Counted from the stretch's first letter, positions 44,101 through 51,866 are shown. The stretch is DNA of 64,000 nt from Porifericola rhodea (GCF_030506305.1 NZ_CP119421.1:3116501-3180500); one strand, 5' to 3'. Notes: generated by a model not told the origin, from the sequence alone. Translations and numbers: made by a program.

Positions 44101-46452
44101 ATTGCTGTCTGTGGCGGTAAGAGTGATTGTTGCTTTGCCAAACTGCTCAGGAGTCAGGCTGATAGTGAGTTGCTCAGCTTGAATGCTGGGCTGTGCAAGA
44201 TTTGTGTTATCGCTGGAAGCTGAGAGCTCCAGGGTTTCATCATCTACATCGCTGAAGACCCCGCTGATGTTGATAGTAATATCCTCATCGTTTTCATTAG
44301 CCTTGATATCATCCAGGGTTTTGGCAACAGTAGGTGCATCATTGACCGGACTTACTAGCAGGGAGAAGGTTTGCTGTGCCTGGTTTTGGCTGTCCTCTAT
44401 ATCGGTGGCAATAACGGATACGTCTTGTGGTCCGCCAAAGGCATCAGTTTTAGCTTCAATAGTGATGTCACCATTATTGGCATTAATGCTAAGGGAAGCA
44501 AAGTCCAGACTGTGGTCTAAAGCATAAGTTGCTTTAGGAGTATTGTCCTCAGGGTTGAGGGTGACTTTTACTTTCTCTTCAAAGTCTTCCTCCAGCTGAA
44601 GCTGGTTTTGCGAGAGCGTAAAGGTAGGGGCGACAGCTTCAGCTTCTTCCACAGAGACTATCAGCGTATCTTGATCAGTAGCCTGCTCATCATCAGTGAC
44701 AGTCAGGGTGACTTCATATTGGCCGATTCCGAAGTCCACCTCAAGCTGTTCGCCATTGGCACTTCCTCCGTTCCAGCTCCATTGATAGTCAACGATCTGT
44801 CCGTCAGGGTCACTAGACTGAGAGGCATCCAGACTTACACTTTCTGTACCATTTCTATCTTGATCAGAGAGTGTGATATCATCACCAGCATTGGCAATAG
44901 GTGCCATATTCTCTTCTTCCTCTTCCAATACATCAAGTTGAAAGCTGGTAGCAGCGGACTCATTATTGCTGTCTGTGGCGGTAAGAGTGATTGTTGCTTT
45001 GCCAAACTGCTCAGGAGTCAGGCTGATAGTGAGTTGCTCAGCTTGAATGCTGGGCTGTGCAAGATTTGTGTTATCGCTGGAAGCTGAGAGCTCCAGGGTT
45101 TCATCATCTACATCGCTGAAGACCCCGCTGATGTTGATAGTAATATCCTCATCGTTTTCATTAGCCTTGATATCATCCAGGGTTTTGGCAACAGTAGGTG
45201 CATCATTGACCGGACTTACTAGCAGGGAGAAGGTTTGCTGTGCCTGGTTTTGGCTGTCCTCTATATCGGTGGCAATAACGGATACGTCTTGTGGTCCGCC
45301 AAAGGCATCAGTTTTAGCTTCAATAGTGATGTCACCATTATTGGCATTAATGCTAAGGGAAGCAAAGTCCAGACTGTGGTCTAAAGCATAAGTTGCTTTA
45401 GGAGTATTGTCCTCAGGGTTGAGGGTGACTTTTACTTTCTCTTCAAAGTCTTCCTCCAGCTGAAGCTGGTTTTGCGAGAGCGTAAAGGTAGGGGCGACAG
45501 CTTCAGCTTCTTCCACAGAGACTATCAGCGTATCTTGATCAGTAGCCTGCTCATCATCAGTGACAGTCAGGGTGACTTCATATTGGCCGATTCCGAAGTC
45601 CACCTCAAGCTGTTCGCCATTGGCACTTCCTCCGTTCCAGCTCCATTGATAGTCAACGATCTGTCCGTCAGGGTCACTAGACTGAGAGGCATCCAGACTT
45701 ACACTTTCTGTACCATTTCTATCTTGATCAGAGAGTGTGATATCATCGCCAGCATTGGCAACAGGCTTAATGTTCTCTTCTTCCTCTTCACTAACTACAA
45801 TTTGTACAAAAAAATTGTTACTCTTAGCTTCGCCGTCGTCCACGTAGACTTCGACACTCAAAACACCTTCTTCAAAATCATCATCAGGCGTAACTGTATT
45901 GCCATCTACCTCATAATTTTCGCCTTCTAAAATAGTTAATGTAAAATCATCAGGATAATTATTGTCTTCATCCTCTACACTTAGATCTTCCAGTCTGATT
46001 GTTACAGGTTCTTCTTCTTTCGTTGTAAAAGATTTTGCCCCGGTTATAAAGGGAGCATCATTTACATCTTGGATATTTATAGTAAATGATTCAGATATAG
46101 TTTCATCAGTAGCTACATCTCTGGCATTAATAGTAATGTTGTAAGCCGTTTGCTTTTCAAAATTGAGTACCTCAGTAGTCAACAATTTATTATCTACCAC
46201 TTTAGAAGGAACATTAGTACCCTCCAGTGTATATTCTGCTTCACCATCCTCTGAAGATAGAATGCCTACTTCCGTTTCTACAGGCTCATTCTCGTCTACT
46301 GAATTTCCTTCTAGTCTCAAATTACTTATCGCAATAGCTTTGTAGTAAGGAAAAGTAAAATTTACTGTACTAAAAGCTTTGCCCGCTGCCAGTATAGGCA
46401 GTAGTAGTAATAGGTAAATAGTGAAAGCAGGCCTTAACATCTTGTATGTCAT
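35182..46452 (-). CDS. giant PKD/cadherin-repeat adhesin-like protein with type B C-terminal domain
   Basis: A 3756-residue exported protein, first gene of the operon. A signal peptide (LLLLLPILAAGKAFS) is followed by two cadherin-like units, then five units of 288 residues (about 226-1665), each with a PKD domain (VANAGDDITLSD, SSDPDGQIVDYQWSW, YEVTLTVTDDE) plus cadherin-like strands. Two further units lead to eight units of 91 residues (about 1875-2602, NDAPVAQNVNTSTDEDTPVS). Varied cadherin-like domains fill 2603-3660. The end (LNIPTAFTPNGDGANDTWDI, VEVYDRYGKQVFFSEGY, HRGSVSILK) is the type B sorting domain. Frequent DPDN and DPDG motifs suggest calcium-stiffened rods. By analogy with SprB it may be a motility or attachment adhesin. 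Confidence 0.93.
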   Translation of the reverse strand: MTYKMLRPAFTIYLLLLLPILAAGKAFSTVNFTFPYYKAIAISNLRLEGNSVDENEPVETEVGILSSEDGEAEYTLEGTNVPSKVVDNKLLTTEVLNFEKQTAYNITINARDVATDETISESFTINIQDVNDAPFITGAKSFTTKEEEPVTIRLEDLSVEDEDNNYPDDFTLTILEGENYEVDGNTVTPDDDFEEGVLSVEVYVDDGEAKSNNFFVQIVVSEEEEENIKPVANAGDDITLSDQDRNGTESVSLDASQSSDPDGQIVDYQWSWNGGSANGEQLEVDFGIGQYEVTLTVTDDEQATDQDTLIVSVEEAEAVAPTFTLSQNQLQLEEDFEEKVKVTLNPEDNTPKATYALDHSLDFASLSINANNGDITIEAKTDAFGGPQDVSVIATDIEDSQNQAQQTFSLLVSPVNDAPTVAKTLDDIKANENDEDITINISGVFSDVDDETLELSASSDNTNLAQPSIQAEQLTISLTPEQFGKATITLTATDSNNESAATSFQLDVLEEEEENMAPIANAGDDITLSDQDRNGTESVSLDASQSSDPDGQIVDYQWSWNGGSANGEQLEVDFGIGQYEVTLTVTDDEQATDQDTLIVSVEEAEAVAPTFTLSQNQLQLEEDFEEKVKVTLNPEDNTPKATYALDHSLDFASLSINANNGDITIEAKTDAFGGPQDVSVIATDIEDSQNQAQQTFSLLVSPVNDAPTVAKTLDDIKANENDEDITINISGVFSDVDDETLELSASSDNTNLAQPSIQAEQLTISLTPEQFGKATITLTATDSNNESAATSFQLDVLEEEEENMAPIANAGDDITLSDQDRNGTESVSLDASQSSDPDGQIVDYQWSWNGGSANGEQLEVDFGIGQYEVTLTVTDDEQATDQDTLIVSVEEAEAVAPTFTLSQNQLQLEEDFEEKVKVTLNPEDNTPKATYALDHSLDFASLSINANNGDITIEAKTDAFGGPQDVSVIATDIEDSQNQAQQTFSLLVSPVNDAPTVAKTLDDIKANENDEDITINISGVFSDVDDETLELSASSDNTNLAQPSIQAEQLTISLTPEQFGKATITLTATDSNNESAATSFQLDVLEEEEENMAPIANAGDDITLSDQDRNGTESVSLDASQSSDPDGQIVDYQWSWNGGSANGEQLEVDFGIGQYEVTLTVTDDEQATDQDTLIVSVEEAEAVAPTFTLSQNQLQLEEDFEEKVKVTLNPEDNTPKATYALDHSLDFASLSINANNGDITIEAKTDAFGGPQDVSVIATDIEDSQNQAQQTFSLLVSPVNDAPTVAKTLDDIKANENDEDITINISGVFSDVDDETLELSASSDNTNLAQPSIQAEQLTISLTPEQFGKATITLTATDSNNESAATSFQLDVLEEEEENMEPVANAGDDITLSDQDRNGTESVSLDASQSSDPDGQIVGYQWSWNGGSANGEQLEVDFGIGQYEVTLTVTDDEQATDQDTLIVSVEEAEAVAPTFTLSQNQLQLEEDFEEKVKVTLNPEDNTPKATYALDHSLDFASLSINANNGDITIEAKTDAFGGPQDVSVIATDIEDSQNQAQQTFSLLVSPVNDAPTVAKTLDDIKANENDEDITINISGVFSDVDDETLELSASSDNTNLAQPSIQAEQLTISLTPEQFGKATITLTATDSENESAATSFQLDVLEEEDKTPFFSLVQEIFELEEDFTGEFKIEVQPEDEELEVTYAISPASSPDFATLTANNEEGIYLFTSQKDKNGEQKFSITATNDQKEHTEDFTFRVTPVNDAPSFNLSQQSIYVELAAGKQNFNNFAQDIAPAPSTATDEKDQIMAFNLDVEDPELFTELPELSTEGTLSFTPSDEKSGTTKVEVTLTDNINLAPSTQASTTSSFSIQVNEKLNDAPVAQNVNTSTDEDTPVSITLSASDPDNDPITFAILTTPSNGTLSAVNGNQVEYTPNNNFSGSDSFTFKANDGTADSEVASVTITVNNSNDAPVAQNVNTSTDEDTPVSITLSASDPDNDLITFAILTTPSNGTLSVVNGNQVEYTPNNNFSGSDSFTFKANDGTADSEVASVTITVNNSNDAPVAQNVNTSTDEDTPVSITLSASDPDNDPITFAILTTPSNGTLSAVNGNQVEYTPNNNFSGSDSFTFKANDGTADSEVASVTITVNNSNDAPVAQNVNTSTDEDTPVSITLSASDPDNDLITFAILTTPSNGTLSVVNGNQVEYTPNNNFSGSDSFTFKANDGTADSEVASVTITVNNSNDAPVAQNVNTSTDEDTPVSITLSASDPDNDPITFAILTTPSNGTLSAVNGNQVEYTPNNNFSGSDSFTFKANDGTADSEVASVTITVNNSNDAPVAQNVNTSTDEDTPVSITLSASDPDNDPITFAILTTPSNGTLSVVNGNQVEYTPNNNFSGSDSFTFKANDGTADSEVASVTITVNNSNDAPVAQNVNTSTDEDTPVSITLSASDPDNDLITFAILTTPSNGTLSAVNGNQVEYTPNNNFSGSDSFTFKANDGTADSEVASVTITVNNSNDAPVAQNVNTSTDEDTPVSITLSASDPDNDPITFAILTTPSNGTLSVVNGNQVEYTPNNNFSGSDSFTFKANDGTADSEVASVTIEIISVNDVPVATAIPEEEVDEDIGSFEVDLSPYFSDVEDEGLTLSISSNSNAALIQPVLNGNSLQLTVSPNTNGNQPATANIGISATDSDGANVLNALLITVNPVNDKPQLIVRESGITGTEDIPIDLTTLLSTESDAITVIDPDNDFPEDFFIEANDESEDNNYTLEDDRTLVVPAENFDGDLFVPIRVNDGQLYSEYQVLRIRLNEVNDEPEIAFSVVENNSAIQFNRNDPPVNITQSFTINDIDDINMSSASIAFVQSAPLFYSASEDELLFNNQNGISGSWNAQSGVLTLSGNANVLDYINAVRSVRYSNKSSDPTPLPRQLSFQVNDGSDWSNIDYRFIQVENSNLPPELTDFSKQVPEDEVLNLSSADFSANYADDRDAFDNKIYITGLPKKGSLSVNNKTLSDNDLDPSQGGFQIDFAGNPSFRYVPNANYNGTDAFFWTALDSETQPGKISNIAKVTINILPVGDAPAINAPSSITASEDAIFRFAETRSITIEDADNETDTLTVSLNVSEGLLTFVNEGVLASIVFLEGSSKNASTMTFKGVEADLNNALTSLQYSGPLDFSGNDKLLIKAIDPQSNEANAEVNIIINAVNDLPLLSNMETDTLTYVENNEAVQLSNSVTIEDLENDNIVAATITISENFAENEDQLSFTTTPGITGRRSANRLILTGNASIEVYETVLRSVRYQNVSETPTLGLRKINFQVTDEGNGSSNTLSRYVNIEAADDPIILAGLETQAIIYRPGDAATNLSENLTITDADNDSLTAAIVRFAEGAYLPMEDSLMFESEDFDVSWNEGSGLLTLSGGNTLEAYQVAIRSIQYINTSSTPNGGSRQIEFTVYRNESESNTLRRELTIQVNTPPVVNDFNIKLLKNSNYAFSQNDFSNQYNDPDNFPENLTFVRLSISKLPVNGLLYLKGEVLTQEMLNTEEAIVLSPEDIESLSYQPAEDYVGEDSLSWNAYDGEDYATDAASLLIEVTDLSVNAGPDVETCQGDAISLSVEVSGGSGNYSFSWTCDQEDCNIDNSDAAEVSVSPDRTTTYFVSVSDENGVTFNSDTIMVSTVECYGLPLNIPTAFTPNGDGANDTWDITNIDTYNSQVVEVYDRYGKQVFFSEGYTQAWDGATSGQLLPAGTYYYYIKLNNGEQTHRGSVSILK
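38647..40830 (-). repeat. tandem array, eight units of 273 bp
   Basis: Eight head-to-tail units of exactly 273 bp, in frame, each encoding a 91-residue cadherin-like domain. Units differ at only a few bases. At one site Ala and Val codons alternate strictly along all eight units (A V A V A V A V from the N-terminal side). At a second site the order is Pro Leu Pro Leu Pro Pro Leu Pro. A third site has GGAGTATC in the two outermost units and GGGGTGTC in the six inner ones. This implies growth by duplication of a 546-bp dimer followed by an exchange. Confidence 0.97.
41456..45770 (-). repeat. tandem array, five units of 864 bp
   Basis: Five in-frame units of 864 bp, each encoding 288 residues (PKD domain plus two cadherin-like segments). 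Units are nearly identical at DNA level. Changes cluster at unit edges: VANAGDD in the first and fifth units against IANAGDD in units two to four, and one Gly for Asp (IVGYQ) in the fifth. Boundaries are approximate within about ten bases. Such near identity points to recent expansion or gene conversion. Confidence 0.96.
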
Positions 46453-46523
46453 TTAATGTTCAGTGCGTGAGTGAATATTACTTATTAATAAAATTATAAA
46501 AAAAATAAATAATATTACATTTT

Positions 46524-46531
46524 CAAATATA
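46524..46531 (-). promoter_or_regulatory. candidate -7 box for the adhesin operon
   Basis: Read on the minus strand this is TATATTTG, an exact fit to TAnnTTTG, about 72 bases upstream of the giant adhesin start. The surroundings are very AT-rich and no clear -33 box is seen, so the fit could be chance. Confidence 0.35.
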
Positions 46532-46917
46532 AAACAAAAACAGGAATATTTCTAAAAAATCTTTATAAACTGATGATTAGGTACAGCTGGCAGATTAAAC
46601 TCCTCAGATAAAAAATACGAGGACGAAGCTCATTGTTATAAAAAATATATAGAAAATACCCTAAAAAATGAAATTTTGATAGATAATATGTTATGCTTCT
46701 TACAGAATAATTCAAAAAATGAAGCAGATCGTGCGCTAAAATTTCTTAAAAGTATTTAATGTAAGTTTTATATAAAAATAATAGTATACCTTTTCCTGTA
46801 TACGCTACTACTGATTAAAAAATCTATAGCTAATATTTGAATACTGATGATTATCAGCGATTTGAATTTTACTTGACTTTAATCCTAAGTAATCCTTAAT
46901 AATCTGGTTTATTCCCG

Positions 46918-46925
46918 TAACTTTG
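46918..46925 (+). promoter_or_regulatory. candidate -7 box for pyrG
   Basis: TAACTTTG matches the Bacteroidota -7 consensus TAnnTTTG and lies 53 bases upstream of the pyrG start. The -33 region is weak. Confidence 0.5.
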
Positions 46926-46978
46926 TGCCCCATAATATTTGCTAATGTCCAAATCAGAATAATGGGAGGCAACATCTT

Positions 46979-48607
46979 ATGGGTTCAGTAAAGTATATCT
47001 TCGTAACGGGAGGCGTTACATCTTCATTGGGAAAAGGAATTATCTCTGCATCGCTGGGGAAACTGCTGCAGGCGAGAGGTTTCAGAGTTACCATTCAAAA
47101 ATTTGATCCTTATATTAACATAGATCCGGGCACTATGAACCCCTATGAGCATGGCGAATGCTATGTTACTGACGATGGGGCAGAGACAGACCTGGATCTG
47201 GGGCATTACGAGCGTTTTCTTAATGTTCGTACCTCGCAGGGTAATAATGTTACTACCGGCCGTATCTATCATAATGTCATTACTAAAGAGCGAGAGGGTG
47301 CATACCTGGGCAAAACCGTACAGGTAATCCCCCACATCACCGACGAAATTAAAGCTAATTTCTTTCGCCTGGGGGAGACGGGGGATTACGATATTGTAAT
47401 TACCGAGATAGGTGGTTGTGTAGGTGATATAGAATCCTTGCCTTTTATAGAGGCAGTACGTCAGGCTCGCTGGGAACTGGGAGGTAGTAACTTTCTGGTT
47501 ATTCACCTGACGCTGGTACCCTACCTGGAAGCCGCAAAAGAGCTAAAAACCAAACCTACACAGCATTCAGTACAGCGATTATCAGAGGCAGGAGTACAGC
47601 CAGATATATTGGTCTGCCGTGCGGAGCAGCATATCCCTATGGATATCAGAAAGAAAATAGCGCTGTTCTGCAACGTAAATATCAACTCGGTTATAGAAGC
47701 AGTTGATGCAGACACAATTTACGATGTGCCGCTACTGATGCGCAAAGAGAAGCTGGATGAGCGTGTACTTAGTAAACTTAAGCTATCTCATAAAAAAGAG
47801 CCGGATATAGACCAGTGGAAAGAGTTTCTGGGCAGGTTTAAAAATCCGGTAAGCGAGGTTAATATTGGTATCATTGGTAAGTATGTAGAGCTGCCTGATG
47901 CTTATAAATCTATCGCCGAAGCTTTTGTACATGCCGGTGCAGAGAATGAGTGCAAGGTGAGAGTAAAGTGGATATCTTCCGAAACAATTACAGAAGATAA
48001 TAAGGAAGACGTACTTAAAAACTTGCAGGGCATTTTAGTAGCTCCTGGCTTTGGTGAGCGTGGAATACCCGGTAAGCTGGTAACCGCACGCTATGCGCGC
48101 GAAAACAAAATTCCTTTCTTTGGTATTTGCCTGGGCATGCAGTGTGCTGTAATAGAGTTTGCTCGTAATGTACTGGGGCTTAAAGATGCCAACTCAACCG
48201 AAATGGATGAAAATACGTCGCATCCGGTTATCGCACTGATGGAAGATCAGAAAAACATCGTCAACAAAGGGGGAACCATGCGTCTGGGAAGTTATGCCTG
48301 CGACCTTAAGCGTGGTAGCGCGGTATATCAGGCCTATGGCAAAAAGAGTATACAGGAACGCCACCGCCATAGATATGAGTATAATAACAAATACCTGGAG
48401 CAGTTTGAAAAAGCAGGAATGATTGCCAGCGGAATTAACCCTGACTCCAAGCTGGTAGAAGTGATTGAGCTTAAAGATCATCCTTGGTATGTGGGTACTC
48501 AGTACCATCCGGAGCTTAAAAGTACGGTATTAAGCCCTCACCCTCTCTTTGTACGCTTCGTAAAAGCGGCACGTGAGCATAAAATGTTATTAGAAGAAAT
48601 GAAATAA
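46979..48607 (+). CDS. pyrG: CTP synthase
   Basis: A 542-residue cytoplasmic enzyme, the usual length, that makes CTP from UTP, ATP and glutamine. The synthase domain begins [20 protein letters not shown], with the ATP P-loop, and continues with [18 protein letters not shown] and the phosphate-binding GGCVGDIES. The C-terminal class I glutaminase has its nucleophile Cys in FGICLGMQ and its His-Glu pair in QYHPELKS. It is the first gene after a divergent gap and has its own terminator, so it is transcribed separately from yidC. Confidence 0.98.
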   Translation: MGSVKYIFVTGGVTSSLGKGIISASLGKLLQARGFRVTIQKFDPYINIDPGTMNPYEHGECYVTDDGAETDLDLGHYERFLNVRTSQGNNVTTGRIYHNVITKEREGAYLGKTVQVIPHITDEIKANFFRLGETGDYDIVITEIGGCVGDIESLPFIEAVRQARWELGGSNFLVIHLTLVPYLEAAKELKTKPTQHSVQRLSEAGVQPDILVCRAEQHIPMDIRKKIALFCNVNINSVIEAVDADTIYDVPLLMRKEKLDERVLSKLKLSHKKEPDIDQWKEFLGRFKNPVSEVNIGIIGKYVELPDAYKSIAEAFVHAGAENECKVRVKWISSETITEDNKEDVLKNLQGILVAPGFGERGIPGKLVTARYARENKIPFFGICLGMQCAVIEFARNVLGLKDANSTEMDENTSHPVIALMEDQKNIVNKGGTMRLGSYACDLKRGSAVYQAYGKKSIQERHRHRYEYNNKYLEQFEKAGMIASGINPDSKLVEVIELKDHPWYVGTQYHPELKSTVLSPHPLFVRFVKAAREHKMLLEEMK

Positions 48608-48614
48608 ATTGAAG

Positions 48615-48652
48615 CTGGCGCAGACTAAAAGAGTATGCGCCAGTCTTTTTTA
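48615..48652 (+). terminator. pyrG hairpin terminator
   Basis: CTGGCGCA (48615-48622) pairs with TGCGCCAG (48636-48643) and is followed by a T-run. Confidence 0.88.
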
Positions 48653-48762
48653 TAAATCGTAGTACGATATTCATTATTCCGTGAATATCCTTTAATATTG
48701 CGGTCTTGAAATTTTAAGGCGCGTAAAATTGTATCTATTCTTACCAGAGAATTATAAATATT

Positions 48763-50628
48763 ATGGATAGAAACCAGGCAATAGGCTTGTTGCTTTCAGG
48801 CTTGTTACTCATCATATACTTCCAGTTTTTTGCCCCGGAACCAGTACCACCGGCTGCTAAAGAGCAAACAACGGAACAGTCTGTTAGCAGTCCTGCTCAG
48901 GCACAAACAGCATTGGATAATAGCGGATCTTCCTCAGAGGACGATTCCCTACAGCTTGAACGCAACCGCCAGCAGTACGGAGTGTTTGCTCCGGCAGCAA
49001 GCGGCAAGGCTCAGGAGGTAACTGTAGAAAGTGATGATTTAATCCTGACGCTGAACACCAAAGGCGGAGCTGTAGCCCGGGTTGAACTCAAAAACTACAA
49101 CGATGGTGAAGGTCAGCAACTCGTACTTTTAGACGACGAAAGCAGCAACTTTAGCCTGCTTGCTAATACCCAGCGTGGTGAGCTAGACCTCTACAATCTG
49201 TTTTATCAGGCAGAAAATACCAGCTTTAGCGTAAGCGAAGGTGATACTACCGAAGTAGTGCTAAGCGCTCGCCTGGATGGGGGTAGTGAGATCAGGCAAG
49301 TATATAGCGTGCCCGGCAATGGATACAAAGTAGGTTATCGCTTAGAGCTACGTAATGCCAGCGGTGCCTTAAGTAGTAGCAATATTCAGTTTCTGTGGAG
49401 TAACCAGCTTCGCCCTCTGGAACAGAATATGGAAGAGAGTCGCCGCAGGAGTGCCCTCAACTACTATACCGCTGACGGTAGTTTTGAGCAGCTTTCATCC
49501 CTTATGGGCGATGATGCCGAAGAAGAAACGATAGAGGAGCCTTTGAAATGGGTAGCTATGAAGCAGCGCTTCTTCAGTACCGCCATTATAGCCGATGAGT
49601 CTTTCGCTCAGGCCAACCTTAAAGTAGATAGCCCCGCAGAAGAAAATACCACGCTGGTAAAAAGCATGAGTATGGCTGTAGGGATGAATATTGAAGACCT
49701 TAACAATGGCGTATTAAGCTATAGCTACTACCTGGGGCCTAATGACCAACAGGTAATGACAAAAGTGGCTCCCGATTTTGAGGAAAATATTGATTTTGGC
49801 TGGCCGGTAGTGAAGTGGATCAGTAAATATCCGATTTCATATATGTTCCATTGGCTGGAGCAGTTTATCAGCAACTACGGAGTTATTATTATTATTCTGG
49901 TGCTGGTTATCAAGACCTTACTATTCCCGCTTTCTTATAAGTCGTACATCTCCATGGCCAAGATTAAAGTGCTGAAGCCGGAGCTAGACGAGATCAAGGA
50001 AAAGTACGGAGATGATATGACCAAAGCACAGCAGGAGCAGATGCAGCTTTACCAGAAGGTGGGAGTAAATCCGCTAAGCGGTTGTGTGCCGGTATTGTTA
50101 CAGATGCCTATATTACTGGCGATGTTCAACTATTTTCCAAACGCTATTGAGCTACGTCAGGAGCCATTTTTGTGGGCAGATGACCTCTCAACTTACGATT
50201 CCATACTTGATCTTCCTTTTACTATTCCTTTCTACGGAGATCATGTGAGTTTATTCGTGTTGCTGATGACTGCTTCTACAATTTTGTACACCTGGTCAAA
50301 CAATCAAGCCAGTACCGTACAGGGGCCCATGAAGAATATGCAGTATTTTCTGCCGCTGATCTTTATGTTTGTGCTTAACTCTTTCCCTGCCGCGCTTAGC
50401 TTCTACTATTTTGTTTCTAACATTGTTACCTTTGGTCAGCAGGCAATCATTCGTAAGTTTGTTGATGACGATAAGATTCGGAAGATTCTGGAGGAGAACA
50501 AGAAGAGAAACAAGAATAAGAAGAAGTCTAAATTTCAGCAGCGCCTGGAAGAGGCCATGAAAGCCAGTGAAGAAACTCGCAAACCTAACAACCGAGGCGG
50601 TAACAAAAATAATCGCGGAGGTAAATAA
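48763..50628 (+). CDS. yidC: membrane protein insertase YidC
   Basis: A 621-residue inner-membrane insertase of the Gram-negative type. An N-terminal helix (about 6-22) is followed by an Ala/Gln/Ser-rich linker, the large periplasmic P1 domain (about 85-345) and the conserved insertase core with five helices (about 355-560): LLFPLSYKSYISMAKIKVL, NPLSGCVPVLLQMPILLAMF and FPAALSFYYFVSNI. The C-terminal 50 residues are very rich in Lys, Arg and Asn, as in forms that dock ribosomes. It inserts membrane proteins with or without SecYEG. It begins the conserved block with ftsX, the DUF3098 gene, uppP, truB and ribF. Confidence 0.97.
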   Translation: MDRNQAIGLLLSGLLLIIYFQFFAPEPVPPAAKEQTTEQSVSSPAQAQTALDNSGSSSEDDSLQLERNRQQYGVFAPAASGKAQEVTVESDDLILTLNTKGGAVARVELKNYNDGEGQQLVLLDDESSNFSLLANTQRGELDLYNLFYQAENTSFSVSEGDTTEVVLSARLDGGSEIRQVYSVPGNGYKVGYRLELRNASGALSSSNIQFLWSNQLRPLEQNMEESRRRSALNYYTADGSFEQLSSLMGDDAEEETIEEPLKWVAMKQRFFSTAIIADESFAQANLKVDSPAEENTTLVKSMSMAVGMNIEDLNNGVLSYSYYLGPNDQQVMTKVAPDFEENIDFGWPVVKWISKYPISYMFHWLEQFISNYGVIIIILVLVIKTLLFPLSYKSYISMAKIKVLKPELDEIKEKYGDDMTKAQQEQMQLYQKVGVNPLSGCVPVLLQMPILLAMFNYFPNAIELRQEPFLWADDLSTYDSILDLPFTIPFYGDHVSLFVLLMTASTILYTWSNNQASTVQGPMKNMQYFLPLIFMFVLNSFPAALSFYYFVSNIVTFGQQAIIRKFVDDDKIRKILEENKKRNKNKKKSKFQQRLEEAMKASEETRKPNNRGGNKNNRGGK

Positions 50629-50662
50629 TCAGCACTGACTTTCGTTTCACTGAAAAAACGAT

Positions 50663-51562
50663 ATGGAAGTAAAAGACGTCAAGCATAAAAAGAAGAAAAA
50701 GCTGGGGAGCTATCCTTATGTCAGCGTAGTCTTTAGTATTACGCTGGCCCTTTTTGTGATTGGCCTTTTTGGTTTACTGATATTACATGCCAACAGCCTT
50801 ACCCGCATGATACGGGAAAATGTAAGCATGCAGGTATTTTTGAACCGCACCATTTCAGAAAACGATAAAATTCAGATACAGAAGACACTAGCCAGCAAAG
50901 CGTATGTAGCGGTAGTAGAAGACCAGCCGCAGATTAGCTTTATTTCTAAAGAAGAGGCTGCCAAAGAGTTTATTGAAGATACCGGAGAGGATTTTACCCA
51001 GTTTTTAGGCGAAAATCCGCTGCGCGATGCTTACGTGATCAATATCAACACCGAATACCAGACCACCGACGAACTGGCAAAAGTAAAACTGGATATTGAG
51101 CGTATGAGTGGTGTATTTGAAGTTACCTATGTAGAGAACCTGATACGTTCTATCAATGAAAACCTGACGAAGGTAAGCCTGGTACTCCTTGGCTTTGCTG
51201 TGCTTCTGGTAATCATAGTAGCTGTACTGATAAACAATACCATTCGTCTGGCCCTGTTTTCTCAGCGCTTCCTGATCAGGAGTATGCAGCTGGTTGGCGC
51301 TACTTCAGGTTTTATCCAACGCCCTTTTTTAAGACGCTCCTTTTTTCATGGCATAATAGGGGGGATACTGGCCTCGGTACTTCTATTGTTTGTGCTACAG
51401 TATGTCAACCAGCAGATTAAAGATATAGAGAAGCTTCAGGAGCCTGCAAATATCCTTATTCTAATGGGCGCATTACTGGTAGCAGGTGGCTTTATTGGCT
51501 TTATGAGTACTTATCGGGCCATACGCAAATACCTGAAGATGTCGCTGGACGAACTTTACTGA
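50663..51562 (+). CDS. ftsX: cell division protein FtsX
   Basis: A 299-residue inner-membrane protein with an N-terminal helix (about 22-44), a periplasmic domain (about 50-165) and three C-terminal helices (about 175-195, 228-250, 268-290). Typical points are ISFISKEEAAKEF, GENPLRDAYVI, NTIRLALFSQRFLIRSMQLVGAT and the end YRAIRKYLKMSLDELY. With the ATPase FtsE it controls peptidoglycan hydrolases at the division site. ftsE is not beside it, which is common in Bacteroidota. It follows yidC by 34 bases. Confidence 0.95.
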   Translation: MEVKDVKHKKKKKLGSYPYVSVVFSITLALFVIGLFGLLILHANSLTRMIRENVSMQVFLNRTISENDKIQIQKTLASKAYVAVVEDQPQISFISKEEAAKEFIEDTGEDFTQFLGENPLRDAYVININTEYQTTDELAKVKLDIERMSGVFEVTYVENLIRSINENLTKVSLVLLGFAVLLVIIVAVLINNTIRLALFSQRFLIRSMQLVGATSGFIQRPFLRRSFFHGIIGGILASVLLLFVLQYVNQQIKDIEKLQEPANILILMGALLVAGGFIGFMSTYRAIRKYLKMSLDELY

Positions 51563-51623
51563 TAGATAATTTTCTCTAAATAAATAAGCCCTCAATACCT
51601 GAAACCATCATACTAAAAACAAT

Positions 51624-51830
51624 ATGGCAGATAAAAATCAGCTTCCTTTTGGTAAGAAAAACTACATACTGATGCTCGTTGGTATCGGTATATTAATATT
51701 AGGCTTTACCCTTATGTCTCTGGATGGTGAAGAGTACGGTTTTGGCCTTCTGGGAATCACAATTGGTCCTATCACAGTAATGATAGGTTTTATTGTAGAA
51801 TTCTTTGCTATACTTTCTAAACCTGAATGA
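51624..51830 (+). CDS. DUF3098 family small membrane protein
   Basis: A 68-residue protein with two hydrophobic helices (about 14-31 and 43-62, YILMLVGIGILILGFTLM and GITIGPITVMIGFIVEFFAI) joined by a short acidic loop. It matches the DUF3098 family, found almost only in Bacteroidota and normally between ftsX and uppP, as here. The function is unknown; the constant position suggests a role in division or in undecaprenyl phosphate recycling. Confidence 0.9.
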   Translation: MADKNQLPFGKKNYILMLVGIGILILGFTLMSLDGEEYGFGLLGITIGPITVMIGFIVEFFAILSKPE

Positions 51831-51866
51831 TCTTTGCTAAGCAAAGCAAAAAGATAAAACTTTACT

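Larger units (their letters stand above)
46453..46978. other. AT-rich intergenic region, 526 bp, with a possible ORF remnant
   Basis: This is the longest gap in the window, between the divergent adhesin operon and pyrG. It holds the two candidate promoters. At 46577-46759 on the plus strand a 60-codon frame without a usable start encodes a charged, helical-looking sequence (for example KKYEDEAHCYKKYIENTL) and ends at TAA; stop codons TGA TGA precede it directly. It may be a gene remnant or chance in AT-rich DNA. Confidence 0.5.

Noticed and set aside
38647-45770. Tandem arrays considered as CRISPR or as mobile repeats
   Set aside because: Unit lengths of 273 and 864 bp are in frame, there are no spacers, and the units encode PKD and cadherin-like domains.
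41591-45930. Plus-strand frames of 114 and 152-159 codons recurring every 864 bp
   Set aside because: These are antisense shadows of the 864-bp repeat units, not genes.
35182-46452. Giant adhesin considered as horizontally acquired
   Set aside because: Its base composition and codon use look similar to its neighbours, and no integrase, transposase or direct repeats flank the operon.
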